Origin: Roseibacterium beibuensis
Lineage (GTDB): Bacteria > Pseudomonadota > Alphaproteobacteria > Rhodobacterales > Rhodobacteraceae
DNA: 64,000 nucleotides
Direction: 5' to 3'
NCBI RefSeq assembly: GCF_039542305.1
Contig: NZ_BAABHW010000001.1
Coordinates: 62,001-126,000, forward strand
Shown here piece by piece: positions 5,721 through 15,200 of the stretch. The position numbers and the translations under genes are program-made. The notes under the pieces were generated by a model, which saw only the letters and a program-made list of their open reading frames with translations, had not been told where the DNA came from and did not search any database. Each line of letters opens with the position of its first letter. Positions within the stretch are counted from its first letter, which is position 1.

Positions 5721-8709
5721 CACAACTGGCCTCCTCAGACGAGATCTCAACCTTTAACGAAAAACTAATTTCCACCTCATCGCCAACAGATGCGAAGTCT
5801 ACACTGCTTTCACCCAAGTTGAGTTTAGTCAAATACTTCAACTTTTTCAAACCAGAGTAACCCTCGGTTACCATATCCCTGCCGGTCTCGGCGGCGTCTA
5901 ACGCTGCTTGAATTCGTTCGATTGAACTTTCAACTTCTTCGGTGTCAATTTTTGAGATAACAGAAATTTTTAGATGGTGTAGGTTCGTTCCTTCTATTGG
6001 ATTGGATATTGCGGCTATTTTGATGTCCTCATGAAAGGTTCCATGACGGACCGCATTTTGCAGGACAACCGCTAGGCAATCATAAATTCGATGAACACTA
6101 ATTCCATAATATTTGGTTTCCAGCCGATTTCCGGTTACGATTGATGGAGATTCTGCCCGCCCAATCTCCATATCGATAATTCGACAAATATCGTGTAGAG
6201 AAGCAGCCACAAAGCCGGTATCCGGTCGCCGAAACCAGCTAGCCACTCGCGAGAATACTGTGTCGATGGCTTCGTTTAGTTCTAGTAGAACGCGCTGCTG
6301 TTCCGGTGCTGTGAACTTTCCAGCTAAAGCCTCTAATGACTGTTTTACATCCCCAGACATCTTTATCCTGATTTCTCGCGAAGCGTTGTCCAACTGTGGA
6401 GAGATCTGCTCCCAGCAAAATGCGATAACGAGGTCTGGCAGCATCTCCGGTCCGGATATTTTTAAGATCTGCGTCAGGTTTTCGATGCTTCTTTTTGTAG
6501 CCGATTCGCGGAAGTCCAATTCCGGGTCAAACAATGCTGATGGTTTTCCGTCACGCTTGAACTGGAGGAATTCCTTTCTCATTCGGTCGATATAAATGCG
6601 ATATGAGGATTTCCAATCGGAAATTGCCTCCCCAAATCTCGTTTGGGTAAGTAAAGGGTGAAACAAGGGCTTCGCAATCACCGCATCTACCGGATCAAGC
6701 ATAACTCCGTGCAGTGTATTATGCCGAATCCGCCTTCCAAGGTATGATTCGATGCCGAACTCAGCGTTGGTGCAAAATTCTCGGAATGCCTCCTGAACAA
6801 TTTGTTTTACAATGTGGTCGATTGTATTTGAAACTTCCACAACGGGGATTCTGTGAGTCTCGCCTGTTCGAGTGTCTTTGTAATCAGCAATGGCAGTGAG
6901 CCGTGTCACCAGCTGTGGAAGAAGTTCTTTATAATGTTGGGTGTATGCAGAAGGGTTTGCAGCGAGCCAATCACTCATTGCAACAGAGTCTACGAACATT
7001 CGGCTTCCGTCAAAATATTTGCGCAACCCTGAGACTTTCGCTCTAGTTTCAATTGCCTCCGCTTCAATTATGTAATCGATTCTATTTAATGCCAAGCCGA
7101 CAGACGTTAAAATTTGCTTCCTTACTTCACCTGCTTGCTGAGCAGAGTTTATGAGACGATACATTTTTTGCAGTGTTGACTCATCAAGCGATGATGACAG
7201 GTAGCTGGCAATCTGTGGATTCTCTAATGTGAGATCTTCAATGAAATCGGGGATTTTCCCGTCAAATTCGTCAATTATATAGTCTTCGAGTTTGAGGCGA
7301 TATTCGAAATCTACATCTGGATCTGAAGAACGGCCTCTGAACAGAGCCAGCGCCAGAACAGAGACCAACGCCCTAGTTTCTTCAGAGGCGTTCATATGCA
7401 TTGTCTGAAGCTCGGCCTCGGTCAAAAGTGAGTCGAGGCCGACGGTGTTATTGAAAAGATACTTTACCTCGTATTCATTAAGAAGTGCAAGTTGACCTTT
7501 GTCTTGGATATAGCGGAGAAAGAGGTATGTTCGGTAGAAGGTGTCTATCTGGATAGTTTCGTGATTGTGCAAAGCCAAGTCAAAAGTTGAATTGGGTTGC
7601 ATTAGATTGTTCAGGTTGCAATAAGGATTCGTTGGCCAATCCGTGCCGTTTGGAAGTAAAGCAATCACAAACCGATAGCCTATTACTCGATCTATATCGT
7701 TTCGGAATCGCGCCAGCGCTGGAAACTCCAAAAATGCAGAACTTTTCTTGTAGTATTCCAGAGAGCGATCTTGCTCGTCAATTGATCGGAGCTTGTTCTT
7801 CAGGTCAGGGATTGTCGATGCTCCCAATCGAGTTCTGGCCAGCTCAAGCTGCCTTAAAATGTCGTCATTGAGAATTCTTTTTGCAATCCTTTCCAGACTT
7901 GGAAAGCGATCTTGTAGACCCCATAGGATCCAAAGTACATGTACGCCATCAAATAAGCTCGATTCTACTGCTCTATGTATGAACGCAGCTCCGTCAGCGT
8001 TGGAAAAGGGTGTTGAGACAAGGTTGCTTAAGCTAAGGCTTCTCCGAAAGTTCCCGGCATACATTTGGCGGAGTGTGTTGGTGTGTCTTCGAGCTATCGA
8101 GAAAATGGAGAGGCTTTCCTTCATATGCTCCATTGCGCTAAATTGTAATTGCGGGCTTTCTCGGTGCTCGACAATTGAGTCAATTTTATTCAGAACTGAA
8201 AGCGTTTTGTCATCTCCTGTCGACACATGTTTTAGGTAAGCTATCTTGAAGGCAAGATAGTTTGAAGCGCCCCATTCGTTTGCGCACGCTAGTAGCGCGC
8301 CAGCGGCATCAAGATGATCGGCGTTCCAAATTCCTGAGATTATTTCAATGGTTCCTATGGCTTTGGCTGTTTCTTCCGGCCAAGAGTTTAGAAAACCACA
8401 TAGGTAGGCCAGTTCCAGTTCGAAATCACGATCTTGCGTTTCGTAACCTAACCAGACATCTTTCTGCGACAAACCTGTTACAGTGCGCCCTTTAAGGCCA
8501 TAAGGACCTTCGAGTAGGCTCGCTGCGACGGCCATATCAGCAACACAGGTGTTACACCTTATGATGTCTTCGGAGCGAGTAGTTATCCCTTTTTGGCGAA
8601 TATGTGAAATAGCACCACGAATTTCGTTGCGGCGTGGCTTAGTGAATTTACGAAGGAGAGCTAATGAGTGGGACGCAATGAAATTTTCGCTACGTTTCGA
8701 GTTGGACAT
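5701..8709 (-). CDS. dtcA: Detocs sensor histidine kinase DtcA
   Basis: 1002-residue soluble protein with no membrane segment. The first ~780 residues are helix-rich with no recognisable domain and presumably sense infection. The C-terminus is a GHKL ATPase: LAVVLQNAVRHGTFHED supplies the N box, TEGYSGLKKLKYLTKL the G-box/lid region, and VDFASVGDEVEISFSL the closing strand. A candidate phospho-accepting helix precedes it (GFVAASLHDICRII), but I cannot assign the His with certainty. It is the first gene of the dtcA-dtcB-dtcC operon, starts with ATG at 8709, and is AT-richer than the flanking core genes, as expected for an acquired defence island. DtcA sensing phage and passing phosphate to DtcB/DtcC is the published Detocs scheme; here it is inferred. 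Confidence 0.86.
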   Translation of the reverse strand: MSNSKRSENFIASHSLALLRKFTKPRRNEIRGAISHIRQKGITTRSEDIIRCNTCVADMAVAASLLEGPYGLKGRTVTGLSQKDVWLGYETQDRDFELELAYLCGFLNSWPEETAKAIGTIEIISGIWNADHLDAAGALLACANEWGASNYLAFKIAYLKHVSTGDDKTLSVLNKIDSIVEHRESPQLQFSAMEHMKESLSIFSIARRHTNTLRQMYAGNFRRSLSLSNLVSTPFSNADGAAFIHRAVESSLFDGVHVLWILWGLQDRFPSLERIAKRILNDDILRQLELARTRLGASTIPDLKNKLRSIDEQDRSLEYYKKSSAFLEFPALARFRNDIDRVIGYRFVIALLPNGTDWPTNPYCNLNNLMQPNSTFDLALHNHETIQIDTFYRTYLFLRYIQDKGQLALLNEYEVKYLFNNTVGLDSLLTEAELQTMHMNASEETRALVSVLALALFRGRSSDPDVDFEYRLKLEDYIIDEFDGKIPDFIEDLTLENPQIASYLSSSLDESTLQKMYRLINSAQQAGEVRKQILTSVGLALNRIDYIIEAEAIETRAKVSGLRKYFDGSRMFVDSVAMSDWLAANPSAYTQHYKELLPQLVTRLTAIADYKDTRTGETHRIPVVEVSNTIDHIVKQIVQEAFREFCTNAEFGIESYLGRRIRHNTLHGVMLDPVDAVIAKPLFHPLLTQTRFGEAISDWKSSYRIYIDRMRKEFLQFKRDGKPSALFDPELDFRESATKRSIENLTQILKISGPEMLPDLVIAFCWEQISPQLDNASREIRIKMSGDVKQSLEALAGKFTAPEQQRVLLELNEAIDTVFSRVASWFRRPDTGFVAASLHDICRIIDMEIGRAESPSIVTGNRLETKYYGISVHRIYDCLAVVLQNAVRHGTFHEDIKIAAISNPIEGTNLHHLKISVISKIDTEEVESSIERIQAALDAAETGRDMVTEGYSGLKKLKYLTKLNLGESSVDFASVGDEVEISFSLKVEISSEEASCGESSSD

Positions 8710-9042
8710 TTACAGATTTCAAACTTTCGCTTCGATGTGGATTGGCCTTGAGGTAGGCATGAAATGTTGTGATTGGCAATCGTTGCTTGGTGCTCCTTTT
8801 TGTCGATCTCGCTGATTTCGGTTTGGGACTGTCAAGAAACTAGCGCAATTTTGTCGTGTGACCTAGACAAGGTGCTCGGCTGCTTTGGTCGCATGCTGAT
8901 GATTTGCTGATGCGAGGTTACTGTCAGCTTTCCGCTCTGCTTGTTGGGTTCACGCAAAGACGTTCTATACCTGAGCAGATGCAAGATGGGACACTTCATC
9001 GGACGCACTGTTCTACAGCGTCGTGCGAGGTCTGCCATCCGA
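8710..9042. other. Non-coding stretch with the dtcABC promoter and a decayed junction
   Basis: The 120 bp next to dtcA (8710-8830) are AT-rich on the minus strand and should hold the operon promoter; I see no clear -35/-10 pair or dyad. The rest (8831-9042) is out of frame with the truncated gene at 9043 and crossed by stops, so it looks like scar sequence. Confidence 0.45.
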
Positions 9043-9570
9043 CTATCCAGTGCCGGCAGCAATGCAGTAGAGACGCCCCCCCAAGTCGTAGTCAAAACTT
9101 GGCTCGTCTCCCTTGTTGAAGACGCGTTTGAACTGGGGGACCTGCTCCAATGAGAAGCTATGCTGCTCCATGAAGGCGTTGATTTCTCGGACCTGTTCCA
9201 TAGCCATTCGCAGCTTCGGACTTTGAGGCGGCTTCATTTTCTTCGAAACCTTCTTCCCTCTGGCATTGCGGATGCTGCTGGTCTTGACCTCTACCGGAGA
9301 GGTGACGGCATGGTCCTTTCGGAAATGCTGAATAGGCGTATCCGGATATATTTGATGCTCCTCAGCTAGCCCCAGAAACGACTGCGTGGCCCTCAATCGA
9401 CGGGCCTTGGCAATTTCCACGGTCACACCTCCGTCGAATTCACCGTAGTGGCGGAAGCCGGGATAAACTTCGACCCACCCCATCTCCGTCCAGAATTGCA
9501 CTAGGTGTTCAAAGTGGCGACTTGAGCAGAGGGTTCCATCGTATCCATCTCGTCGGGTGCTTCGATACAT
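9043..9570 (-). pseudogene. Truncated mobile-element protein, family uncertain
   Basis: A frame of 175 codons beginning at the phage-DNA junction and ending at a stop right after FDYDLGGRLYCIAAG. The middle (FWTEMGWVEVYPGFRHYGEFDGG, then an Arg/Lys-rich linker and LEQVPQFKRVFNKGD) reads like protein-coding sequence, and the phrase NKGD..FDYDLGGRLY recalls plasmid/phage proteins of alphaproteobacteria that continue well beyond this point with an acidic VEIDI-type motif. Here that continuation is missing and stops occur in all frames after 9043. The upstream end also abuts unrelated phage DNA at about 9570. I read it as an internal fragment cut at both ends; function unknown. Confidence 0.5.
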
Positions 9571-9571
9571 C

Positions 9572-9885
9572 GTGCCTCCGGCATTCCTCGTCTGGCAAGC
9601 CTTCCGCTACGTCACCCGCGAGACGATCACCGTCGCCCCGGGCACGCTGGAGCCCGGCGCCGTGCAGGGCAAAATCACCGCCTCGGGCAAGTACGCCGCG
9701 CACGATCCGGCGGCCGTCGTCGGCACCGAGACCGCCGTCGCCGTGCTCTGGTGCAAGGCGGATGCGTCCGGTGGTGATGCGCCGGCCGCCGCCGTGGTTC
9801 GCTGCCCCGGCATCGTCAACCGCCACGACCTCGTCTTCGCAGGCACGCCCATCGCAGGCGAGATCGCGGCCGCCCACCCGCGGTG
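9572..9885 (+). pseudogene. Phage head decoration protein (gpD-like), 5' and 3' truncated
   Basis: The frame reads FRYVTRETITVAPGTLEPG, then VQGKITASGKYAAHDP and VGTETAVAVLWCKADA, the pattern of lambda gpD-like capsid decoration proteins (a glycine-rich strand, GKIT..GKY..HDP, GSETAVAIL). The start codon region is missing: the frame emerges directly from the unrelated sequence at about 9570. After AGTPIAGEIAA the frame runs into a different gene (the tail-tube frame), so the C-terminus is lost as well. It belongs to the remnant structural module that continues to 11905. Confidence 0.65.
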
Positions 9886-10271
9886 GGACGGCGCTCGGCA
9901 ACGTGGTCTCGGCCGACATCACCTATGCCAACAATCTCGACCGGATCGAGACCATCCGCTCGGATGGGCGCATCGACGGTGCCGACCCATCCATCGCGGG
10001 GCTCACCGGCCGGATCGAGGTGCGCTTCGCCGACCAGACGCTGGTGACGCAGGCGATCAACGGCGAGGCCTGCGAGATGGAATTCGTCTACGTCCTGCCG
10101 TCCGGCGAGAGCTTCACGTTCACCGCGCACGCCGTCTACCTGCCGCGCCCGCGCATCGAGATTTCCGGGCCGCAGGGCGTCCAGGCCACCTTCGACTGGC
10201 AGGCCGCCCGCGACAGCGTCGTCGGCCGGATGTGCACCGCCACCCTCGTGAACGCTGTGGAGACCTATTGA
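9870..10271 (+). pseudogene. Phage tail tube protein, N-terminus deleted
   Basis: From about 9870 the frame reads GNVVSADITYANNLDRIETI, then GLTGRIEVRFADQTLVTQAI, FVYVLPSGESFTFTAHAVYL and TFDWQAARDS, ending at TGA 10269-10271. This is the beta-rich body and C-terminus of a major tail (tube) protein of siphophage type. It is joined directly to the decoration gene; in intact phages the major capsid and head-tail joining genes lie between, so the junction near 9870-9885 marks a deletion of several genes. The stop overlaps the next start (TGATG), the normal spacing of a tail operon. Confidence 0.65.
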
Positions 10272-10708
10272 TGCTGACGCTCGACCTGACGAACGCGCCG
10301 CGCTGGCACGACCTCGCCCCCGGTGTCCGGGCGCAACTTCGCCCGCTGACCACCGCGCTGATGGTGGCGACGCGCAGCGATCCCGCCGTCGAGGCGGTGT
10401 CCGAAGGCGCATCGGACGAGGAACGCGCCGTCGCCTTCGCCAAGGCGCTGGCGCGCCGCGCGGTGCTTGTCTGGGAAGGCGTGGGCGACGCGGACGGCAA
10501 CGCCATCGACCCGAGCCCCGAGGCCATCGACGCGCTGCTCGACATCTGGCCGATCTTCGAGGCCTTCCAGCTGACCTACGTCTCGAAGGGCCTGCTCTTG
10601 GAGCAGGAAAAAAACGTCTCCGCGCTCTCGCCGAATGGTCCTTCGGCGGGGGCGAGCGCTACTGCAAAGCCTGTGCGCAAGCCTGCCCGGACTGCTCGGC
10701 GCGGCTGA
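10271..10708 (+). CDS. Phage tail assembly chaperone (zero-frame product)
   Basis: 145-residue protein from ATG 10271: MLTLDLTNAPRWHDLAPGVR, then LTTALMVATRSDPAV, FAKALARRAVLVWEGVG and IDALLDIWPIFEAFQLTYVSKGLLLEQEKN. It lies between the tail tube and tape measure genes, exactly where siphophages encode the G-type chaperone that guides tape-measure assembly. The C-terminal part beyond EQEKN becomes Ala/Ser/Lys/Arg-rich and ends at 10708, while a longer conserved frame continues in -1 (see the slippery site). Intact, but useless without the rest of the phage. Confidence 0.7.
   Translation: MLTLDLTNAPRWHDLAPGVRAQLRPLTTALMVATRSDPAVEAVSEGASDEERAVAFAKALARRAVLVWEGVGDADGNAIDPSPEAIDALLDIWPIFEAFQLTYVSKGLLLEQEKNVSALSPNGPSAGASATAKPVRKPARTARRG
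10609..10615 (+). promoter_or_regulatory. Slippery heptamer A-AAA-AAC for -1 ribosomal frameshifting
   Basis: In the chaperone frame the codons read GAA AAA AAC, so the heptamer A AAA AAC stands in the exact X XXY YYZ register needed for -1 slippage. The -1 frame is open from here to 10935 and codes a conserved-looking domain. This matches the G/GT frameshift arrangement of lambda-type tails. Confidence 0.75.
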
Positions 10709-10935
10709 ACCGGCCGCTCACCCTTGAGGGTTGGCAGGTCTGGGACCTTGTCGGCCGACTCGGCGGTCAGCTGCGCGTGCTGCCCGGCGCGGTGGTCGGC
10801 TGGGACATGTCAGCGGCGCTGGCGCTCTGTACCGCCCTCGGCGTGCCACCGCTCGCCATGGCCGAACTGCTGCCCGTCATCGAAGCGGTGATGGTCACCA
10901 AGCTCAACGAACAGATGGATCACTCCCATGGCTGA
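10615..10935 (+). CDS. Tail assembly chaperone, -1 frame extension (GT-like)
   Basis: No start codon of its own is apparent. After slippage at 10609-10615 the ribosome reads RLRALAEWSFGGGERYCKAC, then CPDCSARLNRPLTLEGWQVW, DLVGRLGGQLRVLPGAVVGW and LLPVIEAVMVTKLNEQMDHS, stopping at TGA 10933-10935, 8 bp into the tape measure gene. A CxxC..CxxC cluster near its start suggests a small metal-binding segment. The fused product would be about 220 residues, in line with GT proteins that bind the tape measure. The frameshift is inferred from register and frame conservation; the coding character of the frame is clear. Confidence 0.65.
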   Translation, partial: RLRALAEWSFGGGERYCKACAQACPDCSARLNRPLTLEGWQVWDLVGRLGGQLRVLPGAVVGWDMSAALALCTALGVPPLAMAELLPVIEAVMVTKLNEQMDHSHG

Positions 10936-11905
10936 GAAGAGGGTCAGCGTCCGCCTCGCGGCCGTGGGCGGGCGACAGGTGCGCGCCGAACTGGAAGGTG
11001 TCGGTGAGGCCGGGTCGCGCGGCTTCGGACGGCTGAGCCGCGAGATGGAAGCGGCGAACGCCCGGCTCGCGGCTTTCTCGCGGCGGGTGCGGGTCGCGGC
11101 TGCCGCTGCCGTGGCCGCCGCCGCCGCTGCCGCCACGGCGATGTTCTTCGACCTGAAGGCGGACGCCGCGTCGGGCATGCAGAGCGCCATCGAGAGCGTG
11201 GTCGGTTTCGGGAATGCTGCGGCGAACACGTTCGAAGGCGCCTTTGAGGCGATCAAGGCGATCTGGGGTCTGCTGCCCGCCGCCATCGGCGATCTGGCGT
11301 TCCAGGCGGCCAACAGCCTCGTCGACGGCGTCGAGGCGATGCTGAACGGCGCGGTCTCACGCATCAACGGCTTCATCGGCGGCATCAATCAGGGGCTTGA
11401 AGCACTTGGCTCCGAGCGACGCATCTCGATTATCCCTGATCTTGAGCTTGGCCAGATCGAGAACCGGTTTGAGGGGGCCGCGACGGCCGCCACTACCGCC
11501 GCGCAGGCGGCCTTCGACCGGGCCTTTGAGGACAACCCGCTCACCGTGCCCGATCTCGGTCTGACCGAGGCGGCGAACCGCGCGCTCGAGTCTGCCAACC
11601 ACTATCGGGGCGTGGCGCGCGATCTGGCTGAGGGGGGCCGCGCGCCGCTGGAAAGCTGGCAAGCGCTGCGCAATGCGGTGCGCGGGACCGACGAGGCCAG
11701 TGCCGATGCGCTGGTCGAGGCCACGGGTGCTGCCGAGCCGCTGCGGGCGGCGCTCGGCGATGCCGGCGCGCCGTCACGGGTGTAGGTGCTGCGGCCGGAG
11801 CGGCCGCCGCTGCGGCAGAGCCGGCAACCGAGACTGCCGTCACCGGATGGCAGGCGGTCACGGCCGCGCTCTCGGACTATGCCAGCAAGGGGAGCACCGT
11901 TCAAA
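10928..11905 (+). pseudogene. Phage tail tape measure protein, frameshifted and truncated
   Basis: Starts MAEKRVSVRLAAVGGRQVR with EGVGEAGSRGFGRLSREM, the usual tape measure opening, then an Ala-rich hydrophobic segment near residue 60, and helical stretches such as FEAIKAIWGLLPAAIGDLAF. The frame stops at 11785; an adjacent frame continues with TETAVTGWQAVTAALSDYAS up to about 11905, where the sequence changes to AT-rich DNA. Tape measure proteins are usually much longer (600-1000 or more residues), so this one has a frameshift near 11775, a lost 3' half and perhaps internal deletions. Confidence 0.75.
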
Positions 11906-12203
11906 ACCTGATTTATGCAACAAGGCGTCCGCAAAAAATAAACAAATTCTATTAAGCTTTCAAAGAATAATGAATTGGACTTTATCAAGGTTGCCTTCGA
12001 TGTTTCCGAGGCCTGAGAGGATCCCGGTCATGTGAAGGCGGTGACAAAAGCGAGATCATTCCTTCGACATGCAAATGAGACGCCAGATGCCGATCGGTTC
12101 AAAGGCGGGGATGATGATCAGCAGCGGATCGGAGTCAGCTCATGGTTTGAAAAGGATATTCAGCGGGCGAAAAAAGATTTGGCCCCAAACGGAGGCACGT
12201 CTG
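11906..12203. other. Island edge and upstream region of the oxoprolinase gene
   Basis: An AT-rich junction (about 11906-12000) follows the last phage codon; no insertion-sequence ends or target duplications are evident. The rest is non-coding by my reading. A GGAGG at about 12192 serves the ATG at 12204. Confidence 0.5.
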
Positions 12204-15200
12204 ATGTGGCAATTCTGGGTGGACCGTGGCGGCACCTTTACCGATATCGTCGCCCGTAGGCCCGGGGGTGGGCTGGTCACGCACAAGCTGCTGTCCGAGA
12301 ACCCGGAACGCTACCAAGATGCGGCGGTTCAGGGCATCCGCGACCTGATGGGGTTGGAGACGGACGAGCCGATCCCCGAAAGCGCGATCGAAGCTGTCAA
12401 GATGGGCACGACCGTGGCCACCAACGCACTGCTGGAACGGAAGGGAGAACGCACGCTTCTCTTGATCACCCAAGGGATGAAGGACCTCTTGCGCATCGGC
12501 TACCAGAACCGACCGCGCCTGTTCGATCTGAATATCGTGCTGCCGGAATTGCTCTATGCCGAGGCCGTCGAGGTGGGTGAACGCCTGTCGGCCGACGGCG
12601 CTGTGATCGTCCCGCTGGATGAAGACGGCGTGCGCGCAGCGCTGGAGGATGCGTTCGCAGAAGGCTACCGCTCGGTCGCAGTGGCGCTGATGCACGCCTA
12701 TCGCTTCCCTGATCACGAGGCCCGCATCGGCACCATCGCGCGCGCGATCGGCTTTTCTCAGGTCTCGCTGTCCCATGAAGTCAGCCCTTTGATCAAGCTC
12801 GTCTCGCGCGGGGATACGACCGTGGTCGATGCTTACCTTTCTCCCATCCTGCGCCGCTATGTTCGGCAGGTCAGCGACGCGCTCGGCACCGATCGTGGCG
12901 GGTGCCGCTCGCTCATGTTCATGCAGTCGAACGGCGGTCTGACCGATGCGCGGCTCTTCCAGGGCAAGGATGCGATCCTTTCCGGTCCTGCTGGCGGTGT
13001 GGTCGGCATGGTGCAAAGCGCGGGTGCGGCAGGTTTCGACAAGTTGATCGGTTTCGACATGGGCGGGACGTCCACGGATGTCTGCCACTATGCCGGGACC
13101 TACGAGCGATCTTTCGAGACCGAAGTCGCGGGCGTACGCATGCGCGCGCCGATGATGAGTATTCACACCGTGGCCGCGGGCGGCGGTTCAATCCTGTCCT
13201 ACGCGCAGGGCCGCTTGCAGGTGGGTCCCGAAAGTGCGGGCGCCAATCCCGGACCGGCCTCTTACCGGCGCGGCGGGCCGCTGGCAGTGACGGACTGCAA
13301 CGTGGTTCTGGGCAAGATACAAGCCGATCATTTCCCCCATGTCTTCGGGCCGGAGGGGAATGCGCCACTCGACCCCGCCGCGGCGCGCGTGAAGTTCATG
13401 GAAATGGCCGCGCGGATTGCCCGCGAGACGGGCGAAGCCCCCCGCAGCCCCGAAGATTTGGCTGAGGGCTTCCTGCGCATAGCGGTCGAGAACATGGCCA
13501 ACGCCATCAAGAAGATCAGCGTGCAGCGCGGCTATGATGTGACCGGCTACACCATGAATTGCTTCGGCGGTGCGGGCGGGCAGCATGCCTGCCAGGTGGC
13601 CGATGTGCTGGGGATCACCAGAATCTACATCCACCCGTTTGCAGGGGTCCTTTCGGCTTTCGGCATGGGGCTCGCTGATATCCGGGCGATCCGCGAACAT
13701 CAGTTCGCCCGGTCACTTGCTGACACCGGCGCGGCGCGTGCCGCATTGGACCGGATCGGCGCCGAGGCACGGAACGAGGTCGCCGGTCAGGGCATCGCGC
13801 CGGATTGCATTACGCTGATCGAAACCGCCCATATCCGCACACCTGGTTCGCATCAGGCCCTGCCGGTGGCCTTCGGCGGCGCTGCGGCCATGCGCGCAGG
13901 CTTCGACGCGGCGCACCGGCAACGCTTCGGCTTCGTCCCCGCCTATGACGACCTGATCATTGACCTGCTGACAGCCGAAGCCGTGGGCGCTACCGGTGAA
14001 TCCGGCACCCTGCCCAACCCGGAGCCTTCCGACCCCCCTCCGGGAACCGCCCGCATGTTTACAGGCGGGGCGTGGCATGACGTTCCTCTGGTGGATCGCA
14101 TCACCCTGCGTCCCGGCGACACCCTGCCTGGTCCCGCGATCCTGACGGATCCCACCGGCACCAATATCGTGGAAAACGGCTGGCAGGCTGAGGGTCAGCC
14201 CGGCGGCGCGCTCGTCCTGCGCCGCATCGTGCCGGTGAAGCGACAGGAGGCGATCGGCACCAGCGTCGACCCTGTGATGCTGGAAGTCTTCAACAACCTC
14301 TTCATGTCCATCGCCGACCAGATGGGTGCCACGCTGGCCAACACCGCATACTCGGTGAACATCAAGGAACGCTTTGATTTTTCCTGCGCGATCTTCGATG
14401 AAAACGGTGACTTGGTGGCAAACGCCCCGCATGTTCCCGTGCATCTGGGATCGATGAGCGAGAGTGTGCGCACCGTCCTGCGCGAGAACGCGGGCAAGAT
14501 CCGCCCCGGCGATGTCTTAATGATGAACAATCCGTTCAATGGCGGCACCCATCTGCCGGATGTGACCGTCGTCACGCCAGTGTTCGACGATGCTGGAGAG
14601 CAGATCATCTTCCTCACCGCTTCGCGGGGGCATCACGCCGATATCGGCGGCAAGACGCCCGGATCCGCCCCGCCTGACAGCACCCATATTGAGGAGGAAG
14701 GCGTGCTGATCGACAATTTTCTGCTGGTTGACCAGGGCCAGTTGCGAGAGGCGGAAACCCGCGCGCTCTTGACCTCCGGCCGCTACCCCTGCCGCAATAT
14801 CGATGAAAACATGGCCGATCTCGCCGCGCAGGTCGCGGCGAATGCGACCGGGGTGGCCGAGTTGCAGAAGATCACGCGCCAGTTCGGGCTGCCCGTCGTG
14901 CAGGCCTACATGGGCCATGTGCAGGACAACGCCGAGGAAAGCGTGCGTCGAGTACTCGACGTGCTGAGGGATGGACGCTTCAGCTATGAAATGGACAGCG
15001 GCGCCCGGATCGAGGTAGCCATCACCGTGGATCACGCCAGCCGCAGCGCGGTGGTGGATTTCACCGGCACCTCGCCGCAGGACCGGCTGAACTACAACGC
15101 CCCGCTTTCGATCTGCCGGGCGGTAGTGCTCTACGTCTTCCGAACGCTGGTAGGGGCCGACATCCCGATGAACGAGGGCTGTCTTAAACCCCTTGAGATC

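Noticed and set aside
9522..10271. A single 249-codon gene
   Set aside because: Its first ~115 codons are an out-of-frame reading of the decoration gene and of antisense sequence; only the tail-tube part from about 9870 is genuine.
9572..11905. Gene transfer agent cluster
   Set aside because: A decoration protein directly followed by tail genes with deletions, set in an island, fits a decayed prophage; the conserved GTA head genes are absent.
11906..12000. Insertion-sequence end at the phage/AT-rich junction
   Set aside because: No inverted repeats or target duplication could be seen.
12069..12203. N-terminal extension of the oxoprolinase
   Set aside because: Residues before MWQFWVDRGGTFTD are not family-like, and GGAGG lies just before ATG 12204.
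2145..12203. Right attachment site duplicating the tRNA-Ser end
   Set aside because: No second copy of GTTCGAATCCC or of CCTTCGTCTCC was found in the island.
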